A DNA stretch of 64,000 nt, taken from positions 3,584,923 through 3,648,922 of the forward strand of contig NZ_OY781918.1 in NCBI RefSeq assembly GCF_963677195.1. The letters run 5' to 3'. A program made the translations under genes and the position numbers. This stretch comes from an uncultured Marinifilum sp. Its GTDB lineage: Bacteria; Bacteroidota; Bacteroidia; Bacteroidales; Marinifilaceae. Under the pieces are notes generated by a model. It worked only from the letters and a program-made list of their open reading frames with translations. It did not search any database and was not told the origin of the DNA. Shown piece by piece: positions 53,364 to 62,061 of the stretch (position 1 is its first letter; every line of letters starts with the position of its first letter).

Positions 53364-54160
53364 AATAATTTACAAATTGCATGCTCTACTTCCAGTTCTG
53401 ATAAATTATAAAGACAATCCAAAAAGTGCATTTGCATACTCCCAGGACCTTCCGATTTAGCCGTTGCCAGTTCTCCGGCAATTCCCATAAGCAGCATAGC
53501 ATTGGTGGCAGCTTGCAACAAATTTTTATTGCAAGTTGCAAATGCTCCAATAATAGCTGTGGCAGTACATCCCATGCCTGTAACTTTTTCCATCATAGAT
53601 GTTCCAAACTTAACAGATTCAAGTTTGTCGCCATCGGTAATATAATCTACTTCGCCGCTAACAACAATCACACATTTAAGTTTCTTTGCTAAAAGCTTTG
53701 CCGAATCGATAGCAGAGCTTGCAGATACAGTACTATCGACTCCTTTTGTGCACATTTCCTGAGTTCCAAGAGCCATAATTTCCGAGGCATTTCCTCTTAT
53801 GATATTTGGACTGCAGATTTTTATTAATTTATGTGCCGATTCGGTTCGATAAGGAGTTGCTCCTACTCCTACTGGATCAAAAACAATAGGAATTTTTCTT
53901 TCCTGAGCTTTTAAACCGGCTATAATCATTGCCTCAAGCCAATTTTCCGATAAAGTTCCCATGTTTAACACCAAAGAAGAAGCAATTGAAGCCATATCTT
54001 CTACTTCGTTTATAGCATGCGCCATTACAGGCGAAGCACCAATTGCCAATAATGCATTTGCTGTATTATTCATTACAACATAATTGGTAATATTATGAAT
54101 CAAAGGAGATTTTTCTCTAATTTGATTCACATTCTCAATAATTTCTTTTGGGTTTATCAT
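53360..54160 (-). CDS. thiM: Hydroxyethylthiazole kinase
   Basis: This 266-residue enzyme phosphorylates the thiazole alcohol for salvage. Motifs: PLIHNITNYVVMNNTANALLAIGASP-type N-terminus, VFDPVGVGATPYRT, IIRGNASEIMAL and the catalytic VTGMGCTATAIIGAFA with its Cys. Its presence with thiE, thiD and tenA, and the absence of thiC, thiG, thiH or thiS in this window, marks the operon as salvage-type. Confidence 0.96.
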   Translation of the reverse strand: MINPKEIIENVNQIREKSPLIHNITNYVVMNNTANALLAIGASPVMAHAINEVEDMASIASSLVLNMGTLSENWLEAMIIAGLKAQERKIPIVFDPVGVGATPYRTESAHKLIKICSPNIIRGNASEIMALGTQEMCTKGVDSTVSASSAIDSAKLLAKKLKCVIVVSGEVDYITDGDKLESVKFGTSMMEKVTGMGCTATAIIGAFATCNKNLLQAATNAMLLMGIAGELATAKSEGPGSMQMHFLDCLYNLSELEVEHAICKLL

Positions 54161-54166
54161 TTTGGT

Positions 54167-54868
54167 CTATTTTTTAATTGCACAAATTGCTACATAATCG
54201 CCACAGTCGTAACCTTCAACAGGTTCTTCGGCAAGCGAATTCGAATACAAAGGGTGTTTGGTTAAAGTCTGAGCAAACTGTAAATCACTAAACTTAGCAT
54301 TTTCAATCATCTCAATTTTTTCGGCAGTAGTCCTCCATTTGGCTAACTTTACCAATTCTATCGGATACGGATTACGTGGCTGAACACCTCCAAGTAACTC
54401 ATGATCCCATGTTCCTAAAGCTTTTGCCAAATTATAAAGTACTCCATACGAACTTTCTTTGGGCACATCTATTACAACAAGCTTTCCTCCTGTTCGCAGT
54501 GCTTCATAGGCTTTATTGAAAGCTTTCTGTAAATCGGTAATATAACTCGGTGTTCCATTAAAAAGAATGCTATCGTATTTCTCTTTACCCAGCTCCATTT
54601 CTTCGGCCGTAGTAATATTTACATTCAAACCTCTTTTGCGGGCAATGGCAGCCATACTTTCCGATGGTTCTATTCCATTTTTTATCGAAATATTAAATTC
54701 CTCATTCAAAATGGTCTCGAATAAGCCACTACCGCAACCTACCGAAAAAACCTCACCTGCATTTTCCAAAAAGTGTGCTACTAATTTTACCTCTGAGTAA
54801 AGAACATTTTCATTTTCAAGAAACCACGAATCATAATCCGAGGCATACTGATTAAATTTAGAACTCAT
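54167..54868 (-). CDS. Class I SAM-dependent methyltransferase, first gene of the thiamine operon
   Basis: This 233-residue Rossmann-type methyltransferase has the SAM motif I in VFSVGCGSGLFETIL, an acidic post-strand 2 region (NGIEPSESMAA) and motif IV YDSILFNGTPSYI. The substrate is unknown. It is placed directly behind the TPP riboswitch and 6 bp before thiM, so it should be repressed with the salvage genes. A generic regulator, a detoxifying methylation of a thiamine analogue or a thiol-related role are all possible; none is shown. Confidence 0.86.
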   Translation of the reverse strand: MSSKFNQYASDYDSWFLENENVLYSEVKLVAHFLENAGEVFSVGCGSGLFETILNEEFNISIKNGIEPSESMAAIARKRGLNVNITTAEEMELGKEKYDSILFNGTPSYITDLQKAFNKAYEALRTGGKLVVIDVPKESSYGVLYNLAKALGTWDHELLGGVQPRNPYPIELVKLAKWRTTAEKIEMIENAKFSDLQFAQTLTKHPLYSNSLAEEPVEGYDCGDYVAICAIKK

Positions 54869-54925
54869 TTGATCATTTTTTATACAATTAATTATTATCT
54901 AATTATCTGCACAACAAACGATTCT

Positions 54926-54960
54926 AAACAAAAAACCGCTTCGTGAGTAACGAAACGGTT
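54926..54960 (-). terminator. Terminator of the TPP riboswitch expression platform
   Basis: On the minus strand AACCGTTTCGT and ACGAAGCGGTT (plus-strand arms 54950-54960 and 54934-54944) form an 11-bp stem with one G-U pair, followed by TTTT. It lies between the TPP aptamer and the methyltransferase gene, so TPP binding probably favours termination. Confidence 0.85.
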
Positions 54961-54988
54961 CTATCTATATGAAACTAAAATTTATTTC

Positions 54989-55078
54989 AGATGAGTCGTT
55001 TCCCTACGCTGCTATTATGCAGATCAGGTTAAAGGGTAAAATCTCAGCCTGAATATAAGTTCAAGCACCCCTAACGGT
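54989..55078 (-). ncRNA. TPP riboswitch (THI element)
   Basis: Read on the minus strand, the segment carries the conserved THI-box pieces in order: GGGGTGCTTG, CAGGCTGAGA, ACCC, AACCTGATCTG, and CAGCGTAGGGAA. These make up the thiamine pyrophosphate aptamer. It controls the downstream methyltransferase-thiM-thiE-tenA-thiD-tenA-hydrolase operon, and a terminator follows it directly. Confidence 0.95.
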
Positions 55079-55112
55079 AAAACAAAGGTAAAATTATTTT
55101 ACAAATGCTATT

Positions 55113-55457
55113 CTATTTATGGTAATATCCGTGAAGAAAATACTTAGCCGGATCTTTCCAGATTTCATCTCGGTATCGAGAATTCTCGTAAATTGCTTCT
55201 GTAATATGTAATGCTATACCAATAATTTTCTGTCCGGCAGTATATGATTCTCTCTTATAACATAAATCACCTAGCTTGGGTTTGGTAATATTTATAGGGA
55301 AATCAAATTCTATATTTTTACTTTTTAACTGGCTAAAAGGAGCATTTTCTTTTTTAAATTCTTCCCACAATTTTAAATAATCATCATCCTTTATTTGTTG
55401 AGCAAATAAGGAAGAAGACATAATCAACAACAGTAAAACACTACACAACTGTCTCAT
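55113..55457 (-). CDS. Small exported protein of unknown function
   Basis: This 114-residue ORF has a clear signal peptide (LCSVLLLLIMSSSLFAQQ). The mature part is mixed charged/aromatic and ends in a Tyr/His-rich tail (FLHGYYHK). No family was recognised. It lies just upstream of the TPP riboswitch on the same strand. Its transcript could run into the riboswitch unless ended first; no terminator was seen between them. Confidence 0.6.
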   Translation of the reverse strand: MRQLCSVLLLLIMSSSLFAQQIKDDDYLKLWEEFKKENAPFSQLKSKNIEFDFPINITKPKLGDLCYKRESYTAGQKIIGIALHITEAIYENSRYRDEIWKDPAKYFLHGYYHK

Positions 55458-55582
55458 AATAACAAAACTTTACCACCAAATTTAATAAACATATTCAAAA
55501 ATTAAGCGAAATATATTTTTTTTATCAACAAAAATAAAAGAAAGCACATTTACTTTAACTTTGTGGGTTCACACATCAGATC

Positions 55583-58291
55583 ATGCAAACAATATCAGAA
55601 ATATTAGCGAACTATAACGGACAAATATTGTCCACTAAAAAATTACCTGCACGAAAAGCTTCTTATGCACCTATTCCGGAAGAAATGAATTCCGAATTGA
55701 AAGAATGCATTCAAAAAATGGGTTACATGAATTTGTACTCACACCAAGCTGAAATGTACAAACGAGCCATACAGGGTAAATCGGTTGTTATCACAACAGG
55801 AACAGCAAGTGGAAAATCACTCTCCTTTTATCTGCCGGTTATCCAGCGTATTCTTGAAAACCCGAGCAGAAGAGCACTTTTCATTTATCCAACCAAAGCA
55901 CTAACCAAAGATCAGCTTCGTAATATTATTGATTTTGTAGAATACTTTGGCAAACATCGTATACAAGCAGGTATTTACGATGGAGATACACCAGCATCGG
56001 AAAGATCCAGAATTCGTGAGGAGGCCAACATTATCCTTACAAATCCTGATATGATTAATGCCACCTTTCTGCCTAATCACAACCGATATGGCTTTCCACA
56101 TTTGTTTGCAAATCTTGATTTTCTGGTTATTGATGAATTACATGCCTATCGTGGTGCTTTTGGCTCACATGTATCTAATGTAATGCGAAGACTTTTAAGA
56201 ATTTGCAATTATCATGGTAACAAACCTCGTTTTTTATGCAGCTCGGCTACCATCGCCAATCCTGCCGAATTAGCAGAAAATATTTGCCATCAAACATTTG
56301 AACTAATTACAGAAGATGGTTCACCTGCTCCCGAAAAGGAGATCCATTTCTGGCAACCCGAATACATAAAGGAGGCTCAGAGAAAAAGATCGGTAAGCGA
56401 AGAACTAAAAGGCCTTCTTCCCGACTTAATTGAAAATTGCACCCGAGTTATTACTTTTTGCATGTCACGACGCGAAACTGAAGTAGTAACCAAAGAGTGC
56501 AGAGATATTCTGGCTCAGGATCCTTTAAAATTAGGACCCGATTTCTCGGATAAAATATCGGCTTACCGAGGTGGATATACACCCTTGGAGAGAGCAAAAA
56601 TTGAAAAAGACCTTGTTGACGGCAACATATATGGGGTTGTTTCAACCTCGGCACTGGAATTAGGTATTGATATTGGAGCTTTAGATATGGTTGTAATGGG
56701 CGGATTTCCTGGAACTCGCGCCAGTTTTTGGCAACAACTGGGTCGTGCAGGTAGAAATGGTAATAAAGCTCACGCAGTATTAATGCTAAAAGAGAAGCCT
56801 ATGGATCAGTATGTAGGTATGAATCCAAATTGGCTGTTACAATCGGAGTCGGAAAATGCGGTTATTGATAAAAACAACCTATACATACAACTGGCACACA
56901 TAAGAGCAGCTTCGGCCGAACTACCTCTAAGTATTGATGATATTGCTAGCTTTCCAGATTTGGGCGAAATAATTCCGCTTCTGCAAAAAGAAGGTGAAAT
57001 AAGCGAACACAACGCCCAATACCAATGGAGTGGACAAGTATCGCCTGCTCATGAAATCAGCTTAAGAAACATAACCAGCGATACCATTAAAGTTGTAGAA
57101 CGGGAAAAAGAACAAACCATTACTACAGTAGATTTGGTTCAAGCGAAAAAGGAATTTTATCCAGGAGCCATTTATCTGCACGACAGTGTACAATATAAAA
57201 GTATAGATCTCGATTTAGAAGCAAAAACTGCCTGGGTAAAAGAAGTAGATTCCAACTATTACACGGAACCTCACAAACCAGGCACCATAGATATTCTAAT
57301 GGAACACGAACAAAACGAGAAACATCGTATTTATTCATGCTTTGGCGATGTTAGAGTTAGCGTATTGGTTTCGGGATACAAAATGGTTCAGTTTAACAGT
57401 CATCAGAATTTAGGTTACGAAGGTTTAAACCAAATTTTACAAACCCAAATGGAAACAGAAGCCTGCTGGATTCAAATTCCGGATAATGTGGTTCGTGTGT
57501 TTGTAGCTACTGGCAAAGCACCAAGTCTGGAAGCTCAAAAACCTATGGGAGAAGACAAAAGCATTCCTCGTTTCGATTACACAGAAGGCTTGGTACATTG
57601 CTTAAAAGCAGCAGCCTCAATGCGCGTAATGGCTACTCATTCCGATTTAGGAGGAGATGTATTTGGCTTTGCACATCCGAAATCGCATCAGCACAAACAT
57701 GCGGTTATTTTGTTCGATGAATATCCTGGAGGATTGGGCTTCTCGGAAAAAGCATTCGAATTTATCGATGAAATTATTCAAAATGCAGGTAAGCTGGTTA
57801 AAAATTGTGCCTGCAAAAACGGATGTCCTGCCTGCGTTGGCGACCATCGAATTAACAAACATCTTATATTATGGGCCCTTCGCTCCTTCTACAAGGAAAT
57901 GGAATTACCTAAAAATATCCACATCGATGGCTTAGAAAAATTTCAAAAAAACGATAAGTTAAAATTAGAATGGAATCAAATTAAAGACAATTGGCAAAAA
58001 ATATTAGACAGATTTGATAAGGAAAACTTATTTGGTGCCAGATTTCTAAAACAAAGCACTTCTCTTGAGCTTAAATCCTCAAAATTAATACTTTACTATT
58101 CCGACAGCAGTTTAAAGCTGGCACAAAAAAACGATGTAATTGAAGGATTAAAATCGGAACTAGCTAAAGTTATTGAGCTTCCAGATCATTTTGAACTTTT
58201 GCTACGCCCCGATAATGGCGAATCTAATCTGAAAAATCAATTGAAATTACAAAGAATGATGAATAATGGGAAAGGATACCTAAATAATTAG
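55583..58291 (+). CDS. DEAD/DEAH-box helicase with DUF1998 domain (MrfA/Hrq1-like)
   Basis: This 902-residue SF2 helicase has Walker A at about residues 72-83 (TTGTASGKSLSF), FIYPTKALTKDQL, Walker B DELHAYRGAFGSHV, CSSATIANPAE, and the C-terminal helicase motifs STSALELGIDIGALD and GRAGRNG. The DUF1998 region ends in NCACKNGCPACVGD (about 743), a four-Cys metal site. This matches MrfA-type DNA-repair helicases known from Bacillus. The protein lacks the partner nuclease gene mrfB next door; a UvrD-like helicase gene follows instead. Confidence 0.92.
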   Translation: MQTISEILANYNGQILSTKKLPARKASYAPIPEEMNSELKECIQKMGYMNLYSHQAEMYKRAIQGKSVVITTGTASGKSLSFYLPVIQRILENPSRRALFIYPTKALTKDQLRNIIDFVEYFGKHRIQAGIYDGDTPASERSRIREEANIILTNPDMINATFLPNHNRYGFPHLFANLDFLVIDELHAYRGAFGSHVSNVMRRLLRICNYHGNKPRFLCSSATIANPAELAENICHQTFELITEDGSPAPEKEIHFWQPEYIKEAQRKRSVSEELKGLLPDLIENCTRVITFCMSRRETEVVTKECRDILAQDPLKLGPDFSDKISAYRGGYTPLERAKIEKDLVDGNIYGVVSTSALELGIDIGALDMVVMGGFPGTRASFWQQLGRAGRNGNKAHAVLMLKEKPMDQYVGMNPNWLLQSESENAVIDKNNLYIQLAHIRAASAELPLSIDDIASFPDLGEIIPLLQKEGEISEHNAQYQWSGQVSPAHEISLRNITSDTIKVVEREKEQTITTVDLVQAKKEFYPGAIYLHDSVQYKSIDLDLEAKTAWVKEVDSNYYTEPHKPGTIDILMEHEQNEKHRIYSCFGDVRVSVLVSGYKMVQFNSHQNLGYEGLNQILQTQMETEACWIQIPDNVVRVFVATGKAPSLEAQKPMGEDKSIPRFDYTEGLVHCLKAAASMRVMATHSDLGGDVFGFAHPKSHQHKHAVILFDEYPGGLGFSEKAFEFIDEIIQNAGKLVKNCACKNGCPACVGDHRINKHLILWALRSFYKEMELPKNIHIDGLEKFQKNDKLKLEWNQIKDNWQKILDRFDKENLFGARFLKQSTSLELKSSKLILYYSDSSLKLAQKNDVIEGLKSELAKVIELPDHFELLLRPDNGESNLKNQLKLQRMMNNGKGYLNN

Positions 58292-58406
58292 CAATTTCGT
58301 ACAAAATTTAGTCATAAGGAATTATCGCAATCAGGTTTCTTATTATTGCAAAAAAAGTAATTCGCATGAATAAGTATCTCAGTAATTTAAATAACATTTA
58401 TAAAGC

Positions 58407-60701
58407 TTGAGTTTTAAAAATCTACATAGAAAATTTAAAAATACAGAATTCACAGATAAGGAATTCGATCCTATAAGTGCTTTCGAAAACGATGCGATAA
58501 TTGAAAATTCTCATCTAATTCCTGAAGAACGCTTTAGCGAACCTGCTGCTGATTATTCTGAACTTTTGTTAGAGGTAAACTCTGTAAATTCTGCACTTGC
58601 AAAAGCCATAAAAAATTTAAATCTATATCAGCAACAAGCCGTATTTTCGAAAGATAAAAAACTGCTTTTAAGCGCTATGGTAGGAAGTGGCAAAACCACT
58701 GTATTAACTTACAAAATACTATATCTACATTTTGTAAAAAACATTGCTTTATCGGATATGGCTGTGCTTACATTTACCAATAAAGCTGCCCGTGAAATAA
58801 AAGAAAGAATTCTGTCTTTTTATACTGATAATACTATTCCAAGTAGTAATGAATTAAGATATTTTGGGACTTTTCATTCCATAGCACGTCAATTAATAAA
58901 AGAGCATCCTGATTTAGAAAAACTTGGTTTTACCAATTCGTTTTCCATTATGGATCAGGAAGCAAAAAATGAGTTTTTACAAAGACTAATTCTTAGCAAC
59001 GAATTAGACATAAAATATCGAAACAAACTTGATAAAAGGCTCAAACTATACAAAAACGAGAAACAGATTTTATATGGAAATATGAAAACTGAAGATGACT
59101 TGCCTGAACTTTTAAAACTATCGCAAAAAGAAAAGCAAGCCAATAATTTAATGGATTTTGATGATTTAATATCCGTAGCCAATTGGTTATTAAAAAAACA
59201 ACAACTTTTTTTACCAAATTGGATTATTATTGATGAGTTTCAAGATTGTAATACAAATCAGCTAAAGCTTATTAATTATTTAAGCAGTAAGAATACTCAT
59301 TTCTTTGCCGTTGGAGATCCTAATCAGAGTATTTATGCATGGAGAGGAAGTAACAATAAAATTTTTCAGCAATTTGTAGAAGACTCCTCCTGCAAAATTA
59401 TGCGTTTGCCACTTAATTACAGAACTTCGGGCAAGTTACTCGAAGCTGCAGCAAGTTTATTACAGGAAGAAGGAAGTAACTTGCATGCGACCCGCGCAGA
59501 AGGAAAAAAGCTAATTATTCGAAATCATTTCGACGACAATCAGGAGGCCTACTATTACGTTCAAAAATTTAAGGAATTACACAAACAGGGAGTTCCCTTC
59601 GAGGAGATTGCTGTACTTTTTCGCACACGACAGCAAATTGCAATTTTCGAATCTATTTTCGAAATGGAACACATTCCTTATCAAATAGTTCGTAAAATTT
59701 CGTTACGAGAGCAAACAGCTTTATTTTGGTTACAAAAATTATTATTAGCGGCACTCCATCCTAACGATATTGATAGTATTTTTCAGGTTTTTACATCAAC
59801 AGATTTTGGATGCCTAAAATCAGGAAAAAGATTACTAACTAATTTTAATAAATTTAGTGAAAAAGAAGAATTTAAAACAAAATTAGAAGTATTTGCCAAT
59901 TTTCTTAAAACAAAATACCCTAAACATAAGTCACACATTAAGCTATCAAATGCATTAGTTCAAGTTCCAAACTACTTGTCAGATAAAAAGGACAAGCACG
60001 ATCTGTACAAATTTCTATTGCTTGATCTGTTTTTAAAACCTACCTCGGTTCACTATAAAGAATACAGTTCTGAAATTAAAAATGCTTTAGATGAACTTTA
60101 CCAGTACACAAAAAAAAATTATTTTGGGAATTGGCTTGATATTTATAGAGCTGCCATGAGTCAGGTTAATTTGGAAGGACATTTTCAGATTAACAAGGGC
60201 CAAAATAAAATAACAAAAGGAGTTCATTTACTAAGCATACACACTGCAAAAGGGCTCGAATTTGATTATGTATTTTTAAGTGGTGCAAACACAGGCATTA
60301 TTCCTTTGGAACGCAAAAAGGCAGCTTACGATCATTTAAAAGAGGAAAAACGATTGCTTTTTGTTGCTTTAACCCGTGCACGAAACCATATTGAAATTTC
60401 GTGGCATACAAAAAGTAATGCTTGGAATGCGCAGGAAGGTCCATCATATTTTCTTAATTCGATACCAAGCTCTTTAGTTGAACGAATTGACAATAAAATT
60501 GAAAATGAGGAAGCAAACATTATCGAAGAAGAAACACAAAATAATTCAGAAGGGAAATGGCCTAAAGGAATTGAGGTTAAACATCCAAAATATGGTAAAG
60601 GAATAATTGTTTCATGTAATAATCAGGATGTAGTTTGCGATTTTGGAAAGTTTGGCGAAAAAAGCTTTGCCTCGGCCTGGGCTCCATTAGTTAAAATATA
60701 A
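58407..60701 (+). CDS. UvrD/PcrA-like SF1 DNA helicase
   Basis: This 764-residue SF1A helicase has Walker A at about residue 92 (SAMVGSGKTTVLTYK), AVLTFTNKAAREIKERI, FGTFHSIA, Walker B WIIIDEFQDCNTNQLKL (about 275), GDPNQSIYAWRGSNN, LSIHTAKGLEFDYVFLSG and LLFVALTRARNHI. The C-terminus ends in a UvrD-type tudor-like segment (VKHPKYGKGIIVSCNNQD). The only start is TTG at 58407. A 14-codon ORF from ATG 58366 ends in the overlapping TGA (58408-58410) one frame away, so either translational coupling or a lost frame is possible. Confidence 0.93.
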   Translation: MSFKNLHRKFKNTEFTDKEFDPISAFENDAIIENSHLIPEERFSEPAADYSELLLEVNSVNSALAKAIKNLNLYQQQAVFSKDKKLLLSAMVGSGKTTVLTYKILYLHFVKNIALSDMAVLTFTNKAAREIKERILSFYTDNTIPSSNELRYFGTFHSIARQLIKEHPDLEKLGFTNSFSIMDQEAKNEFLQRLILSNELDIKYRNKLDKRLKLYKNEKQILYGNMKTEDDLPELLKLSQKEKQANNLMDFDDLISVANWLLKKQQLFLPNWIIIDEFQDCNTNQLKLINYLSSKNTHFFAVGDPNQSIYAWRGSNNKIFQQFVEDSSCKIMRLPLNYRTSGKLLEAAASLLQEEGSNLHATRAEGKKLIIRNHFDDNQEAYYYVQKFKELHKQGVPFEEIAVLFRTRQQIAIFESIFEMEHIPYQIVRKISLREQTALFWLQKLLLAALHPNDIDSIFQVFTSTDFGCLKSGKRLLTNFNKFSEKEEFKTKLEVFANFLKTKYPKHKSHIKLSNALVQVPNYLSDKKDKHDLYKFLLLDLFLKPTSVHYKEYSSEIKNALDELYQYTKKNYFGNWLDIYRAAMSQVNLEGHFQINKGQNKITKGVHLLSIHTAKGLEFDYVFLSGANTGIIPLERKKAAYDHLKEEKRLLFVALTRARNHIEISWHTKSNAWNAQEGPSYFLNSIPSSLVERIDNKIENEEANIIEEETQNNSEGKWPKGIEVKHPKYGKGIIVSCNNQDVVCDFGKFGEKSFASAWAPLVKI

Positions 60702-60736
60702 TTTACAGTTGTCTAAAATTAATAAATAACAATAAT

Positions 60737-61153
60737 ATGTATCAAAAAGATTTTATTTTAAGAATGATTGAAATGATAGCCGAAGTAATTGCCCGAATTA
60801 TTGGTTTAATAAAAAAGGGAGATTCCGAAAAAGCCTCTCAATTATTGGAAAATGCATATCGTGACTTTTTAAAGGAAGATGCTTCTTTTTTTAGAAGTAT
60901 TCCCAAAGAAAAACTTAAGGAAAATCTTCTCTCGAAACATAATTATACCAATGGCCATTTACAGATATTGGCAGACTTATTTCTTGCAGAGGCTGAGTTA
61001 CAAATATCAAGAAACCAAAACCAATCAGGCTTAGAGTATTTCGAAAAATCGTTAATTTTGTTACGCTTTATTGAGCATGAATCTAGTGATTTTTCGTTGA
61101 GTTTGATTCAGAAAATCAGCAATCTGGAAAATAAGATAAAAAAAATAGAGTAA
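60737..61153 (+). CDS. DUF6483-like small helical protein
   Basis: This 138-residue protein opens with MYQKDFILRMIEMIAEVIARII and is entirely helical, with a TPR-like second half (LFLAEAELQISRNQNQSGLEYFEKSLILLRFI). The start pattern and length match what I recall of the DUF6483 family, whose function is unknown. It lies 35 bp after the UvrD-like gene and may be cotranscribed with it. Confidence 0.68.
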   Translation: MYQKDFILRMIEMIAEVIARIIGLIKKGDSEKASQLLENAYRDFLKEDASFFRSIPKEKLKENLLSKHNYTNGHLQILADLFLAEAELQISRNQNQSGLEYFEKSLILLRFIEHESSDFSLSLIQKISNLENKIKKIE

Positions 61154-61163
61154 CGACTTTCTT

Positions 61164-62060
61164 CTACAAAATTTCCTCCTTATATCTTTTAAATAGATTA
61201 TGTGCCGAAGGATAAATAGAGTTTGGACTCATAAAATGAGAAAATTCAAATGTAATTAATTTGCTAACACCAACTTTTTGGGCAACATCCATTTTCATTT
61301 TCAAGTTGCGCCAATCTATGGGCAAAAAATTAATGGGCATACCTCTCTCAAAAGTTTCGATATTTGCCCATGATTCTATTCCATACTTATCGGCCAATTT
61401 TTTATTAATTCGAGAAAATTCTTCTAGCTCCGAAAAATCAACCTGCCCATCCTGAAAAGCCACACAATCAACCTTTCCTGCAAGCTCCGAAAATATCCTA
61501 TCCCATTGCTGCTTGTGCTCTTCTGGAGTAATCGGATCTTCAAACTGCATGCGTCCTTTCACATAAGGAGACATTAAAACAGGCAAGTTTTTTATCTGTT
61601 TTAACTTAAGGCACAAATCGGATGTTAGTTTTAACTGAACTTCATCATGCACACTTAACTCGTGGCTGGCATACCAACCTTTAAAAGCTTTTCTATGGCC
61701 ATATTTCGATACAACTTCTTCAGCCAAATCAATATTAATATCCAACTCCTTTTTATAATCTCCCATGTGCCAGTACTTACCTGAATCGTACAATCCAAAG
61801 TAAAAATCCATTCCACAACGCTCTGCTTGCTCTAAAAACAAGTCTACCAAATCGATATAAACAGGATAAGGTTTAATGTATTTCTTAAGACTTTCGGAAT
61901 TAAACGTGATTTTATTTTTATAACCGGCACGAATCAAAATAACAGTATCGATTCCTACCGATTTCATGGCGTCAAAATCTTTAATCCACTCTTCTCTACC
62001 CCAATTCGCAGAAGGAATATCGTGAGAAATTTCATCTAAAAAGCTACCTGAAATCTTCAT
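61164..62060 (-). CDS. DUF4434 family TIM-barrel protein (probable glycoside-related)
   Basis: This 298-residue protein starts at the ATG 62060, chosen over an upstream in-frame TTG that would overlap the epimerase gene. Features are SGSFLDEISHDIPSANWGREEW, DTVILIRAG, FYFGLYDSGKYW, KGWYASHEL (an acid residue at a strand end), MSPYVKGRM and VAFQDGQVDF, the DUF4434 pattern of a glycosyl-hydrolase-like barrel without established activity. The gene starts 1 bp after the AGE epimerase stop, so the two form a unit and likely act on the same sugar. Confidence 0.85.
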   Translation of the reverse strand: MKISGSFLDEISHDIPSANWGREEWIKDFDAMKSVGIDTVILIRAGYKNKITFNSESLKKYIKPYPVYIDLVDLFLEQAERCGMDFYFGLYDSGKYWHMGDYKKELDINIDLAEEVVSKYGHRKAFKGWYASHELSVHDEVQLKLTSDLCLKLKQIKNLPVLMSPYVKGRMQFEDPITPEEHKQQWDRIFSELAGKVDCVAFQDGQVDFSELEEFSRINKKLADKYGIESWANIETFERGMPINFLPIDWRNLKMKMDVAQKVGVSKLITFEFSHFMSPNSIYPSAHNLFKRYKEEIL

Positions 62061-62061
62061 T

